This document shows positions 23,017 to 34,185 of a stretch of 64,000 bases of DNA, in pieces. Made by a program: the position numbers and the translations under genes. The notes below the pieces were generated by a model. It ran no database searches. It had not been told where the DNA came from and worked only from the letters and a program-made list of their open reading frames with translations. The stretch is from NCBI RefSeq assembly GCF_009765275.1, contig NZ_VOPH01000014.1, forward strand, positions 32,047 through 96,046, given 5' to 3'. How positions within the stretch are numbered: position 1 is the stretch's first letter; the number at the start of each line of letters is the position of its first letter. Origin of the DNA: Chachezhania sediminis. Its GTDB lineage: Bacteria > Pseudomonadota > Alphaproteobacteria > Rhodobacterales > Rhodobacteraceae.

Positions 23017-23703
23017 ATGGACAAGAAATCGCATACCCGCACCCGGCTTATGAATGCCGCGGAAAAAATCATCTGCGACGCGGAAGGATCCCCCGACATC
23101 TCGGTCCGCAGAATCGCGGCCGCCGCGGGGACCAATGTCGCCTCGGTCTCGTATCACTTTGGATCGCTGGAGGAATTGGCCGTGGCCACCGCGCAGCGGG
23201 TCTATGACCGGCTGAACAGCGAAAGGTTGACCGAGCTGCAACGCTGCATCGACCGGGCCGCCCCCGCATCGCCGAGCGTCGGCGCTATCGTCAGGGCGCT
23301 GATCGGAACCTCGCTGCGGTGGAGCATGGACCCGGAGAGTCCCTATGCCGTACTGCAATACATGAACCGGCTGGCGACCTTTTCCGAACATCCCGAGCAT
23401 TTCGACCCGCTGATCAACGGCGTGAAGCCACATCGGATCTTTGCCGAATACCTTCGTCGCGCGGCGCCGTGGTTCACCGAAGAAGAGATCGCCTGGCGTC
23501 TGGCCGCGGCCCTTGGGGTCCGGTCGCAATTCACCCGCCATGCCCCGCGATGCGAGGTGCTGACCGGCCGTCCGCTGAAAGGCGACGCAGAACCCGTGAT
23601 CGCGGAACTTTGTGAAATCATCGAACCGATGTTTGCCCAGCCCGCGCGCCGGGCACGTCCGGTTCAGCGGCGTGTTTCGCTGGCCCCGTCAAACGCCGTT
23701 TGA
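23017..23703 (+). CDS. TetR/AcrR family transcriptional regulator
   Basis: A 228-residue TetR-type repressor. The N-terminal DNA-binding domain reads RLMNAAEKIICDAEGSPDISVRRIAAAAGTNVASVSYHFGSLEELA, with the canonical YHFGS turn, followed by a helical ligand domain with no recognised subfamily. It lies just outside the replication region and 70 bases before an ABC-importer operon on the same strand, which it probably controls and may be transcribed with. The last 25 residues are basic and probably disordered. Confidence 0.87.
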   Translation: MDKKSHTRTRLMNAAEKIICDAEGSPDISVRRIAAAAGTNVASVSYHFGSLEELAVATAQRVYDRLNSERLTELQRCIDRAAPASPSVGAIVRALIGTSLRWSMDPESPYAVLQYMNRLATFSEHPEHFDPLINGVKPHRIFAEYLRRAAPWFTEEEIAWRLAAALGVRSQFTRHAPRCEVLTGRPLKGDAEPVIAELCEIIEPMFAQPARRARPVQRRVSLAPSNAV

Positions 23704-23773
23704 GGACCGTCATTTAAGGGACACCGACTCGGCCTAGACCGCCATCCAACCTGCAGGACACGGATGGCCCCAC

Positions 23774-24886
23774 ATGACTGAAATCGCGATCAGCCAGTTG
23801 CGCAAGGAATTCGCCGGAACCGCCGCGGTCGAAGCGGTGGACCTGTCCATCAGATCCGGCGAATTCCTGGTGATCCTGGGCCCGTCGGGATGCGGCAAGT
23901 CCACGTTGCTGCGCCTGATCGCAGGACTGGAAGATGCGACCGGCGGTCGGATCCAGATCGGGGGGACCGTGGTCAACGACCTTGAACCGGGTCGGCGCGG
24001 CTGTGCCATGGTGTTCCAGAACTACTCGCTTTACCCGCACATGTCGGTTGCCGCGAATATCGGCTACGCACTGAAGGTCGCGGGCGTCCGCCGCGCCGAA
24101 CGGCAGGGCAGGGTGGAAGACGTTGCCCGCCTGCTGGAACTGGACCACCTGCTGGACCGCAAACCGGGGCAACTGTCCGGCGGTCAGCGGCAACGGGTGG
24201 CCATGGGCCGGGCGATGGTGCGGAACCCACAGGTCTTCCTATTCGACGAACCGCTGTCGAACCTGGACGCGAAGCTGCGGGCCAGCATGCGGGTCGAGAT
24301 CAAGCGCCTGCATCGCCGGCTGGGCACGACGTCCGTCTTCGTCACGCACGACCAGCTGGAAGCCATGACCATGGCCGACCGGATGGTGTTGATGAACAAG
24401 GGCCGGATCGAGCAGGTGGGCACGCCGCAGGATCTGTTCCGCCGCCCGGCCAGCGTCTTTGTCGCGGGCTTCATCGGTACGCCTGCCATGAACCTTGTGC
24501 CCGGCCGGATCGTTTCGGACGGCACGCTGGTCGCCGATGGCGGCTGGCGCCTTGGCGGTCGCTGGCCGCTGAACCCGCATACGCCGGTCACGGTCGGCAT
24601 GCGCCCCGGCGCGCTTCGCCTGACGGCCGCGCCCGCCGACGGACCGGTCTTCCGCGCTGACCTGTGCGAGGATCTGGGATCGGAACTGCACCTGCACGCC
24701 ACCTCCGCCGAGCTGGACCTGGTCGTGGCGCTGCCGGTCGATGCGCGGCCGCCGTCGGGCCCCTTCGGCCTGACCGTCGAGCCCGAGGACCTTCACCTTT
24801 TCCATGGCGAGACCGGCCAGCGCGTCGATCCACTGCCCGCACTTCAAGGAGATACCGCATGGCAGATGCAACCTTCGTTCACCTGA
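23774..24886 (+). CDS. ABC transporter ATP-binding protein, UgpC/MalK-like
   Basis: A 370-residue carbohydrate-type (CUT1) ATPase: Walker [10 protein letters not shown] at residues 36-44, signature LSGGQRQR, Walker [13 protein letters not shown], switch His in [10 protein letters not shown] and a C-terminal TOBE regulatory domain ([24 protein letters not shown]). It drives the importer formed by the two permeases and binding protein encoded downstream. The metallophosphoesterase gene begins 28 bases before its stop, so the two are translationally linked. Substrate class from the family: sugars, polyols, sn-glycerol-3-phosphate and glycerophosphodiesters. Confidence 0.92.
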   Translation: MTEIAISQLRKEFAGTAAVEAVDLSIRSGEFLVILGPSGCGKSTLLRLIAGLEDATGGRIQIGGTVVNDLEPGRRGCAMVFQNYSLYPHMSVAANIGYALKVAGVRRAERQGRVEDVARLLELDHLLDRKPGQLSGGQRQRVAMGRAMVRNPQVFLFDEPLSNLDAKLRASMRVEIKRLHRRLGTTSVFVTHDQLEAMTMADRMVLMNKGRIEQVGTPQDLFRRPASVFVAGFIGTPAMNLVPGRIVSDGTLVADGGWRLGGRWPLNPHTPVTVGMRPGALRLTAAPADGPVFRADLCEDLGSELHLHATSAELDLVVALPVDARPPSGPFGLTVEPEDLHLFHGETGQRVDPLPALQGDTAWQMQPSFT

Positions 24887-25722
24887 CCGACCTTCACTTC
24901 GGCGAGGCGGATGACCCGCACCTCCATTCGGACACCGAAGCCACGATGGCGGCGATCCTGGCCGAAGTGCACCGGATCGACCCCAAGCCGGATTTCGTGA
25001 TCGCGTCCGGGGATCTGGCCAATGCAGGGGATGCGGCCAGCTATCGCAAGTTGGCGAAGGCGCTGGAAAGCCTGGAGATGCCGATCGTCTATGCCATCGG
25101 CAATCACGACACCCGCGAAGGGTTCTATGAGGGTATGCTGGGGCAGGGGCCCGGCAACAACGCGACCTACGACCACGACACGGTGATCGCGGGAATCCAT
25201 ATCATCACGCTGGACAGCACAACGCCGGGCGCCATCGGCGGAGCGCTGGAACCGCACCAGTTCGACTGGCTGGCGGCGCGGCTGATGGATCACGCCGATC
25301 TGCCGAAGCTGATCGTCGTTCACCACCCGCCCATGCTGGGCGATGAAGAGGATGAGGCATTCTGGCGTGGAATCCGAATTGCTGACAGTCTACAGCTTCG
25401 GGGCATGCTGAAGGGCCACGATATCCGCGGCATCCTGTCCGGGCACATCCACCACGACCGCTTTTCCGTATGGCACGGCATTCCGGTGATCGTCGGCATC
25501 GGCCAGCACGCGGCCACCGACATCCTGGCCACCGACCGGCTGCGCATGGTGCGCGGCGCCGGCTTCGGCATCGGTACGCTGCGGTCCTCCGGCCTGACCA
25601 TGCAGCTGGTGCCGCTGGCGTCGGACCGGGCGGAACTGAACGTCTATCCGCTGGAGATGCTGCGCGAACGCGCCGCCGCGAACGAAGAGGCGGCCTATGC
25701 CGCCCAAACCGAAACTGCCTGA
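24859..25722 (+). CDS. Metallophosphoesterase, class III cyclic-nucleotide/glycerophosphodiesterase-like
   Basis: A 287-residue calcineurin-type phosphoesterase with every metal-binding block: LTDLHFG (Asp11, His13), [19 protein letters not shown] and SGHIHHD. This is the CpdA/Icc/GpdQ layout of a two-metal phosphodiesterase. There is no signal peptide, so it acts on a cytosolic substrate. The ATG at 24859 has AAGGAG seven bases upstream and overlaps the ATPase gene by 28 bases. Being embedded between ATPase and binding-protein genes implies that the imported ligand, or a product, is a phosphodiester such as a glycerophosphodiester. Confidence 0.88.
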   Translation: MADATFVHLTDLHFGEADDPHLHSDTEATMAAILAEVHRIDPKPDFVIASGDLANAGDAASYRKLAKALESLEMPIVYAIGNHDTREGFYEGMLGQGPGNNATYDHDTVIAGIHIITLDSTTPGAIGGALEPHQFDWLAARLMDHADLPKLIVVHHPPMLGDEEDEAFWRGIRIADSLQLRGMLKGHDIRGILSGHIHHDRFSVWHGIPVIVGIGQHAATDILATDRLRMVRGAGFGIGTLRSSGLTMQLVPLASDRAELNVYPLEMLRERAAANEEAAYAAQTETA

Positions 25723-25747
25723 GACATTCCCCCGAAAGGATCCAACG

Positions 25748-27049
25748 ATGCTTCGCAGAACCTTCCTGGCGACCGGTGTCGCCGCGGTAGCGCTGACCGC
25801 GCTGGCGCCCGCGCTCCGCGCTGAGATGGCGGCCGGGATCACCGCGCCGGTGACCATCAGCTTCTATTCCTACAACCTTGCCTCGGCCGGTCTGAACAAC
25901 GACACGACCATGGGCCTGATCAACGACTTCATGGCGGAAAACCCGCTGATCAAGGTCGAACCCATCGGTGCGCCATCGAACGAGATCCTGAGCCGCGTAC
26001 AGGCCGACATCGTGGCAGGGCAGGAGCCCGACCTGGCACAGCTGGTCTTTCGCGACCTGATCTATGCCGCCGACGATCTGGGGGCCGAGGCGCTGGAAGA
26101 TCTGGCCGGAGACGAGCTGGCGGCCCACGCCGAAGGCATGGTGCCCAGCGGTCTGGACCTGGGCAGGGTCGACGGCAAGACCTATGGGCTGGCCTATACC
26201 TTCTCGACCCCGGTGATGTTCATCAATGCCGACATCTTCCGCGAAGCCGGGCTGGACCCGAAGAACCCGCCGAAAACCTGGGCCGAGGTCAAGGAAGCGG
26301 GCATGGCGATCCAGCAGAAGACCGACAAGTACGGCTTCTTTCCCGGCGCTTTCGGTCCCATCGACGGGACCTTCGTCTATCAGTCCATCGTGATGTCGAA
26401 CGGCGGCATTGTCCGCGAAGGCAACACGCTGACCTTCGCCGATCAGCCCGCGGCCGATGCCGTGGCGATGCTGCGCGACCTGCGCGACAGCGGCGCCTAT
26501 GCGGAAATCGACCCGGCGTCCCACATGGACACTTTCGCCGCCGGCAAGCTGGGCATGTTCCTGTTCACCTCGGCCGTGCAGAACCGCTTCATCAAGGCCG
26601 CCGACGGCAAGTTCGAGCTTGAAGTCGCCGCCATGCCGTCCTTCGGCGACAAACCGACCGCGCCCACCAATTCCGGTTCCGCCCTGTTCCTGCTGTCCAA
26701 GGATCCGGTCAAGCAGCGCGCGGCGTGGGAACTGATGAAGTTCCTGACGTCCAAGCACGCTTATACACAGATCACGTCCAAGATCGGCTACCTGCCGCTG
26801 CGGCTCGATATCGTTGACGATCCCCAGTACCTGAAGCCCTGGGTCGATGCGCATCCGATGATCCAGCCGAACCTGGAACAGCTGACCCGTCTGACGCCGA
26901 ACATGGCTTTCGCCGGCCCGAACTATCGCCAGGTGGAAAACATGATGAAGGACGCCGCGACCGAGGCCGTTCTGGGCGACGAAGACCCCTACGAGGTGCT
27001 GCGCCGTGCCCAGGTCCAGGCCCAGGCCCTGATGCCGGCCGACGGCTGA
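25748..27049 (+). CDS. ABC transporter substrate-binding protein, UgpB-like
   Basis: A 433-residue extracellular solute-binding protein. The N-terminus MLRRTFLATGVAAVALTALAPALRA is a signal peptide with a cleavage site after LRA; the RR pair lacks a full Tat motif but Tat export is possible. The mature part contains the family-1 binding-protein patterns NSGSALFLLS and AAWELMKFLTSKHAY, seen in sugar and glycerol-3-phosphate binding proteins. It follows the phosphoesterase by 25 bases and precedes the permeases. The ligand is not determined by sequence. Confidence 0.9.
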   Translation: MLRRTFLATGVAAVALTALAPALRAEMAAGITAPVTISFYSYNLASAGLNNDTTMGLINDFMAENPLIKVEPIGAPSNEILSRVQADIVAGQEPDLAQLVFRDLIYAADDLGAEALEDLAGDELAAHAEGMVPSGLDLGRVDGKTYGLAYTFSTPVMFINADIFREAGLDPKNPPKTWAEVKEAGMAIQQKTDKYGFFPGAFGPIDGTFVYQSIVMSNGGIVREGNTLTFADQPAADAVAMLRDLRDSGAYAEIDPASHMDTFAAGKLGMFLFTSAVQNRFIKAADGKFELEVAAMPSFGDKPTAPTNSGSALFLLSKDPVKQRAAWELMKFLTSKHAYTQITSKIGYLPLRLDIVDDPQYLKPWVDAHPMIQPNLEQLTRLTPNMAFAGPNYRQVENMMKDAATEAVLGDEDPYEVLRRAQVQAQALMPADG

Positions 27050-27113
27050 TGCCCCTTCGCGCGGTCCCTTCGCGGGGGCCGCGCATTCCCCTTTTCAGAA
27101 GACTTACATCCGC

Positions 27114-28043
27114 ATGACCGATGCTGTTGCCCCATCCGCCATCCGCGCGCCCGCCCGGCTTTTGCCGCGTGTCCAGGTTGCACCTTGGCTTTACCTGCTG
27201 CCGACGCTGGCCGTGCTTTTCGTCTGGATCTACCTGCCCCTGTTCCAGAGCTTCCAGCTGTCCTTCACCCAGTGGAACATGCTGCCCACAAAGACACCGA
27301 AGCCGGTGGGCTGGGCGAACTATCGCAACCTCCTGGCGCTGCCCGAATTGCGGCAGGCGGCGCTGAACACGGTCTGGTACGTGGTGGGCCTCTTGCCGCT
27401 GTCGGTCGTGATCCCGCTGGCTGTGGCCATCCTGACGCAGGACCTGACAGGCCGGCTGCGCAACCTCTATCGCGCGCTGATCTTCATCCCGATGATCGTG
27501 CCCCCCATCGTCGCCGCCGTGCTGTGGCGCTGGCTGCTGAACGAGGACTATGGCCTCGTGAACCATATCATCGCGGGCCTTGGTTTCCCGACGGTGAAGT
27601 TCTTCCAGAACCCCGACATCGCGCTTTGGACCATGGTCTGGATCACCGGCTGGAAGCTGATGGGCTTTTCCACGCTGCTCTTGTCCGCCGCCAACGGCAC
27701 CATCGACCCCGGCTATCTGGAGGCTGCGCGCATGGACGGCGCCAACCGCTGGCAGATCACCCGCGACATCCGGCTGCCGCTCTTGTCGCCGACGATCCTG
27801 CTGCTGGTGATGATGACCGTCCTTTTCGGCGCGCAGTGGAGTTTCGTCTACATCAACGCCATCACCGACGGCGGCCCGATGGGCGCCACCACCAACATCT
27901 TCTTCCTGATGTGGAAATACGGGTTCCAGACCTTTTCCGCGGGGTGGAGCGCCACGGCCGGGATCATGACCTTCGTCACCTTCGGTCTGCTGGCCCTGCT
28001 GTTCCTGGGCCTGTCCAGAAAGGTTGCCTTCCATGACAACTAG
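27114..28043 (+). CDS. ABC transporter permease, UgpA/MalF-like
   Basis: A 309-residue inner-membrane permease with six probable membrane helices, the first at PWLYLLPTLAVLFVWIYLPLF, and the EAA loop LEAARMDGANRWQITRDIRLPLLSP. It is the first of the permease pair of a CUT1 importer. The second permease starts 11 bases before its stop. No irregularities are seen. Confidence 0.9.
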   Translation: MTDAVAPSAIRAPARLLPRVQVAPWLYLLPTLAVLFVWIYLPLFQSFQLSFTQWNMLPTKTPKPVGWANYRNLLALPELRQAALNTVWYVVGLLPLSVVIPLAVAILTQDLTGRLRNLYRALIFIPMIVPPIVAAVLWRWLLNEDYGLVNHIIAGLGFPTVKFFQNPDIALWTMVWITGWKLMGFSTLLLSAANGTIDPGYLEAARMDGANRWQITRDIRLPLLSPTILLLVMMTVLFGAQWSFVYINAITDGGPMGATTNIFFLMWKYGFQTFSAGWSATAGIMTFVTFGLLALLFLGLSRKVAFHDN

Positions 28044-28851
28044 GTCCCGCGCCACCACGGTCGCCACCCATGGCGCCATGATCCTGCTGGTGCTGACGGC
28101 GGTCGTGCCGGTCTACTGGATGATCGTCACCGCCTTCCGGCCAGAGATCGAGATCTTTTCGCTGCGGCTGCTGCCGCAGCAGCCGACGCTGGAAAACTTC
28201 GCCTTCGTCCTGACGGCGATCCCGATGCTGAAGATGCTGGGCAACACCTTCGTCATGGCCGCGGCAACGGCGCTGGCGCAGATCCTGACGGGGCTTTTTG
28301 CAGCCTATGCGCTGACCTGCTGGCGGTTTCCGGGCGGCAAGGTGGTTCAGTCGCTGATCGCGCTGTCCTGGCTGGTGCCGTTCCAGGTGACGATGATCCC
28401 GAACTACGTGCTGTCGACGAAGCTGGGCCTGCTGAATACGACCACCGGCCTTGTCCTGCCCAATGCGGCGGCGGCCTTTGCCGTTCTGGTCCTGGTCAAT
28501 GCGATGAAGTCCTTCCCCAGACAGGTGATCGAGGCCGCGCGCATGGACGATGCCGGCCACTGGCGCATCCTGTGGGAAATCATCGTGCCGAACCTGCGGC
28601 CGGCCATCGCATCGCTGGGGGTGCTGGCCTTCATCTCGGCCTGGAACGAATATTTCTGGCCGCTGCTCCTGATCCGCAAGATCGAGGACTCGGTCGTCCA
28701 GATCGGCCTGCAGATGTTCATGACGCAGGAAGGCAACCAGTGGGGGCCGCTGATGGCGGCGGCGACGCTGGCCTCGCTTCCGGTCTTTGGGCTTTACCTT
28801 GTGCTGCACCGGCAGGTCATCGACAGCTTCATGAAATCGGGACTGAAATGA
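28033..28851 (+). CDS. ABC transporter permease, UgpE/MalG-like
   Basis: A 272-residue inner-membrane permease with the EAA loop VIEAARMDDAGHWRILWEIIVPNLRPA and a C-terminal hydrophobic segment ending in SFMKSGLK, the classical end of MalG/UgpE proteins. The ATG at 28033 overlaps the preceding permease by 11 bases; a TTG at 28024 is possible but has a poorer context. Its stop overlaps the phosphatase ATG (ATGA at 28848-28851), so the phosphatase is a true operon member. Confidence 0.9.
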   Translation: MTTRSRATTVATHGAMILLVLTAVVPVYWMIVTAFRPEIEIFSLRLLPQQPTLENFAFVLTAIPMLKMLGNTFVMAAATALAQILTGLFAAYALTCWRFPGGKVVQSLIALSWLVPFQVTMIPNYVLSTKLGLLNTTTGLVLPNAAAAFAVLVLVNAMKSFPRQVIEAARMDDAGHWRILWEIIVPNLRPAIASLGVLAFISAWNEYFWPLLLIRKIEDSVVQIGLQMFMTQEGNQWGPLMAAATLASLPVFGLYLVLHRQVIDSFMKSGLK

Positions 28852-29606
28852 GCGCGATCTTTCCGCGGCTGATGCCGCTCGACGGAACCCACAACATCCG
28901 CGACCTGGGCGGTGCGCCGTTGAAGGGCGGGGCCTGGGTGCGGCCCGGCCGGGTTTACCGCGCCTGCGGTATGAACGGATTGACCGATCCCGGACGGACC
29001 GGGCTGGCCGAACTTGGGATTGTCCGCGTCATCGACCTGCGGTCCGAGGCGGAACGCGTCGCAGCCCCGGGGCCCTTCGCCGATCACCCGGGCCTAATGC
29101 CCATCCCAGTCTTCGACGGGCTGGCGCCGCTGGGCCATGTCTTCGCGGCCGACGGGACGGCCAGTTTCGGCGACCGCTATGTCGAGGCGCTGGGAAGTGC
29201 CGCGCCCAGGTTCGGCCGCGCCTTCCGCGCGCTTGCCCAGGCGGATGGGGCTCCGGTCCTGTTTCACTGTACCGCCGGCAAGGACCGGACGGGCGTGATG
29301 GCTGCGCTGCTGCTGGACCTGCTGGGTGCCGCCCGGGCGGATATTGTCGCCGACTATGCCGCCACGGCGGATCTGGGGGCGGGGCTTCTGGCCGTTCTGA
29401 AGGACGGGGCGATCGCCCGGGGGGCGGACGCTGCGCTGGCGGCCCGGATGATGCAGTCGGAACCGGCCGACATGGAATATGTGCTGGACTGGCTGCAGGG
29501 CGGTTTCGGCGGGGCAGAGGGGTATCTGCGCCATGCCGGGCTGTCCGAAGCCGAACTGGATAAGATCGTCGATGCGCTGGCCGCCAGGGAGCCTGCCTTG
29601 TACTGA
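28848..29606 (+). CDS. Tyrosine-protein-phosphatase-like enzyme (Y_phosphatase3 type)
   Basis: A 252-residue cytosolic phosphatase. The signature FHCTAGKDRTG gives the C-x5-R loop with Cys141 and Arg147, and NIRDLGG near the N-terminus is the conserved entry motif of this family, which includes bacterial tyrosine and phosphoinositide or lipid-type phosphatases. The Lys in the loop is typical of enzymes with broad or phosphoinositide specificity. It ends the TetR-ABC-phosphoesterase operon through a 4-base overlap with the permease, suggesting a metabolic role on the imported phosphorylated compound, for instance a phosphomonoester made by the phosphodiesterase, rather than signalling. This role is inferred. 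Confidence 0.85.
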   Translation: MSAIFPRLMPLDGTHNIRDLGGAPLKGGAWVRPGRVYRACGMNGLTDPGRTGLAELGIVRVIDLRSEAERVAAPGPFADHPGLMPIPVFDGLAPLGHVFAADGTASFGDRYVEALGSAAPRFGRAFRALAQADGAPVLFHCTAGKDRTGVMAALLLDLLGAARADIVADYAATADLGAGLLAVLKDGAIARGADAALAARMMQSEPADMEYVLDWLQGGFGGAEGYLRHAGLSEAELDKIVDALAAREPALY

Positions 29607-29791
29607 TGGCCGGGGATCGGAAAAGACGGCGGCTGTGACTGCAAGACGGGCAGGGGGCGGCCTGCGGATGGTCCCGAAGTGGCCGCCCGGGGCGCTATCC
29701 AAAGTGCCGCCGGGCAGGGTGGGTCTTCGGCTTCAGGGCGACATCCCGGCAGTCGAAATCGCGGCCCGGCTTTCCGAGCGGCTGTTGCCCT

Positions 29792-30226
29792 TCAGGGCAG
29801 GTCGCGCTCTGCCAGGCCCTTGATCAGATACATCTCGGCCTCGTGCACGGTTGAAATCTGGGCCCAGGCGGCATCATCCTGGTCTGCCAGCCGCCAGGTC
29901 AGCAGCGAGACGACGCATTCGTCCGGGCCATAGCCCAGCACCGGCCCGGGGAGGACCCGGGACATGTTGCGGAACCGCATCGTCTCTTCCGAGCCGCCCA
30001 CATCATAGTTCACGACCATCATCTCGGGGTCGACGTTCAGCCGGACCAGCGTCCGCGCACCGTTGAAGACCGAGGTGCCGGCGAAAATCCCGTTCCCCAG
30101 ATCCTCGCGCCCGGCGCTGCCCCAGGCCCAGTGGCCCTGTTTCACGCCGTCGGACATCAGCGCGAACACCGATTCGGCCGGACGGTTCACCTTGATGCTG
30201 CTGGTATGGCAATGCGGATCGATCAT
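29792..30226 (-). CDS. SRPBCC (START-like) domain protein
   Basis: A 144-residue single-domain protein beginning HCHTSSIKVNRPAESVFALMSDGVKQGHWAWGS, the opening strand and helix pattern of polyketide-cyclase/START-like proteins, and ending with a long amphipathic helix (WAQISTVHEAEMYLIKGLAE) characteristic of the fold. Such proteins bind hydrophobic or aromatic ligands, or act as cyclases or hydratases. It stands alone on the minus strand, converging on the phosphatase gene across 185 bases with no gene. Its upstream side faces the 566-base region before the ATPase operon. Function unknown. Confidence 0.7.
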   Translation of the reverse strand: MIDPHCHTSSIKVNRPAESVFALMSDGVKQGHWAWGSAGREDLGNGIFAGTSVFNGARTLVRLNVDPEMMVVNYDVGGSEETMRFRNMSRVLPGPVLGYGPDECVVSLLTWRLADQDDAAWAQISTVHEAEMYLIKGLAERDLP

Positions 30227-30372
30227 GCCGTTTCCTGCCCTTCCTTTGTCTCTGGACCCTTGCGGCCCATCCGACCTGCAGAATGGCCCTTATGACCCCA
30301 AACCGACAGACCGAAATCGGACCACCGGCCATTTTCAACCCTTGGCAGAGCCATCGACCATGCGGGTACATG

Positions 30373-30412
30373 ACAATTCGGAACCCCGCAAAACAATTCG
30401 GAACCCCGCAAA
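30373..30412. repeat. Perfect tandem duplication of a 20-bp unit
   Basis: ACAATTCGGAACCCCGCAAA occurs twice head to tail (30373-30392 and 30393-30412) in the gene-free stretch 30227-30792 between the SRPBCC gene and the N-ATPase operon. It may be a doubled regulator site or recent slippage. Confidence 0.75.
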
Positions 30413-30564
30413 ATCCCGGCAGTCCGGTCGCCGCCGCTTTCGGCCGGAGCGCGGCGGCATGGACGTGAAGCCGGGCTAGGCTACGGAGGCGCCACCGGGC
30501 GGGTCGGGCTGCCGGTGGAGAACAGGAACGCCCCATCGCGCGTCCGGAACTGCGACGAAGGGGG

Positions 30565-30586
30565 TTGCCGCCGTGGCCCGCGGCAA
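30565..30586. promoter_or_regulatory. Inverted repeat upstream of the N-ATPase operon
   Basis: TTGCCGC and GCGGCAA flank an 8-base spacer, about 205 bases before atpD. A second hairpin (GCCGCCGC/GCGGCGGC) lies at 30430-30458. No clear sigma-70 promoter could be chosen in the region. Confidence 0.3.
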
Positions 30587-30732
30587 TGCCGGCGGTCATG
30601 GCGCAGAACGGCATGTCCAGTCTTCTGCGCCTGGGGACAGGTTGAACAAGTGGGATATCGCCGGCGGGTGCGGCAGGTGCGACGCCTTGGCAAGCGGGTG
30701 GGCCCGAAGGCACTTTCGCCTTGAACATGTGA

Positions 30733-32671
<1,939 letters not shown>

Positions 32672-32675
<4 letters not shown>

Positions 32676-32944
32676 CCGACGACGACCGCACGGCCGAGGC
32701 TGCCCGCCGCACCGCAGACAGGGACGAAGAGGCGCGCCGCACGCCGCCGCCGTCATTCGGCAACCAGCTGGGCCAGATCGGGATCCTGGGCTGGGCCATC
32801 GTCACACCGATCCTTCTGGGCATTGTCATCGGCCGTTTCGCTGACCGGCATTTCGACAGCGGGGTCTTCTTCACTGCGCCCGGGATCTTCATCGGCGCGG
32901 CCATCGGCTTTCATGCGGCCTGGAAATGGATGCACCGGAAATGA
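32672..32944 (+). CDS. atpQ: N-ATPase membrane protein AtpQ (AtpI/AtpZ-like)
   Basis: A 90-residue protein with a charged N-terminal 30 residues and two membrane helices (GQIGILGWAIVTPILLGIVIGRFAD and GVFFTAPGIFIGAAIGFHAAWKWM). It resembles AtpZ/AtpI accessory proteins that aid c-ring assembly or metal transport. Its place between atpC and atpR fixes the identification. Overlaps of four bases on both sides indicate translational coupling. Confidence 0.85.
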
Positions 32945-33228
32945 GTGCCTTCATCGCAGCGAACCCGGTGCCGGTTTCCGTCCTGGCCCTGCTGATCGGT
33001 CTGGCGATGGGGCTGTTCCATTTCTCGACCCTGAAACGCGTGTCGGCCATGTACTTGGACGGCACCCCGGTCTGGCAGGTCCTGGGCCTGCAACTGGCAC
33101 GCCTTGCCGTTCTGGTCGCGATCTTCGTGGTCATGGCCCTGGCCGGTGCGATGCCTCTGCTGGCCGGTGCCATCGGTCTGCTTCTGGGCCGCATTGTCGT
33201 CATGCGCCGGGCACGGAAGGGGGACTGA
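32941..33228 (+). CDS. atpR: N-ATPase membrane protein AtpR
   Basis: A 95-residue protein with three hydrophobic segments (VPVSVLALLIGLAMGLFHF, LQLARLAVLVAIFVVMALAG and MPLLAGAIGLLLGRIVVM). AtpR is specific to N-ATPases and has been proposed to contact the c-ring through a conserved intramembrane Arg; QLARLAV here supplies a candidate. It overlaps atpQ by ATGA and abuts atpB without a gap. Confidence 0.85.
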   Translation: MSAFIAANPVPVSVLALLIGLAMGLFHFSTLKRVSAMYLDGTPVWQVLGLQLARLAVLVAIFVVMALAGAMPLLAGAIGLLLGRIVVMRRARKGD

Positions 33229-33927
33229 ATGGAAAATCCTCTCAGCCTCGAACCGCTGTTCCACATCGGTCCCGTCGCGATCAGCGCGCCGGTGGTGGTG
33301 ACATGGGGGATCATGGCGGGCCTGGGGCTTTTCGCGTTTCTGGCGACCCGCAGGCTGAAGATGTTGCCCGGCAAGACGCAGACCATCCTGGAACTCTTCG
33401 TCAGCGTCATCGACGACCAGATCCGCGACACGATGCAGCGCGATCCAGGCCCGTTCCGATCGCTGATCGGCACCATCTTCGGCTTCGTCTTGATCGCCAA
33501 CTGGTGCGCGCTGATCCCGGGCATCGAACCGCCCACGGCTCACCTGGAAACCGACGCGGCGCTGGCTGTCATGGTGCTGGTGGCTACGATCTACTACGGC
33601 ATCAAGGGCAGGGGCCTGAAGGGCTATCTTGCCACCTTCGCCGAACCCTCCTGGGTGATGATCCCGCTCAATATCGTCGAACAGATCACCCGCACCTTTT
33701 CGCTTGTCGTGCGCCTTTTCGGTAACGTGATGAGCGGCGTCTTCGTCGTGGGCATCGTGCTGTCGCTGGCGGGGCTTTTCGTTCCGATCCCGCTGATGGC
33801 GCTGGATCTGCTGACCGGCGCTGTCCAGGCCTATATCTTCGCAGTCCTCGCCACCGTCTTCATCGGCGCGGCCGTGGGCGACGACCTTCCCGAACCATCG
33901 CAACAGACGGAGGCCTCAAAGCCATGA
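33229..33927 (+). CDS. atpB: N-type F-ATPase subunit a
   Basis: A 232-residue integral membrane subunit. The essential Arg is in FSLVVRLFGNVMSG, the helix that faces the c-ring Glu, and LLTGAVQAYIFAVLATVFIGAAVGD is the conserved terminal helix. It provides the half-channels for ion entry and exit. It starts immediately after the atpR stop, and its own stop overlaps atpE by four bases. The sequence is full length and undamaged. Confidence 0.92.
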   Translation: MENPLSLEPLFHIGPVAISAPVVVTWGIMAGLGLFAFLATRRLKMLPGKTQTILELFVSVIDDQIRDTMQRDPGPFRSLIGTIFGFVLIANWCALIPGIEPPTAHLETDAALAVMVLVATIYYGIKGRGLKGYLATFAEPSWVMIPLNIVEQITRTFSLVVRLFGNVMSGVFVVGIVLSLAGLFVPIPLMALDLLTGAVQAYIFAVLATVFIGAAVGDDLPEPSQQTEASKP

Positions 33928-34172
33928 CCGCAAACCTGATCGAAGTCGTGTCGATCCTTGCTGCCGCCATCGCGGTCAGCTTCGGCGCAATCGGCCCCGC
34001 GCTGGCCGAAGGCCGCGCCGTGGCTGCCGCCATGGACGCCATCGCTCGCCAGCCAGAGGCCGCCGGCACCGTCAGCCGCACGCTGTTCGTGGGTCTGGCG
34101 ATGATCGAGACCATGGCGATCTATACCCTGGTGATCGCGCTTCTGGTCCTTTTCGCCAATCCCTTCGTCTAG
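33924..34172 (+). CDS. atpE: N-type F-ATPase subunit c (rotor)
   Basis: An 82-residue two-helix hairpin with the polar loop ARQPEA. The ion-binding Glu62 is in AMIETMAIYTL and a second carboxylate, Glu29, is in the first helix (GPALAEG). Aligned with the sodium-binding Ilyobacter c subunit, Glu29 takes the place of Gln32, Thr63 of Ser66 and Tyr67 of Tyr70, while the residue after Thr63 is Met instead of Thr. The two-carboxylate arrangement is known from some sodium-binding and N-ATPase rotors, so sodium coupling is possible but not proven. It determines what ion the pump moves. Confidence 0.92.
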   Translation: MTANLIEVVSILAAAIAVSFGAIGPALAEGRAVAAAMDAIARQPEAAGTVSRTLFVGLAMIETMAIYTLVIALLVLFANPFV

Positions 34173-34185
34173 GGGGGCAGGGCGG

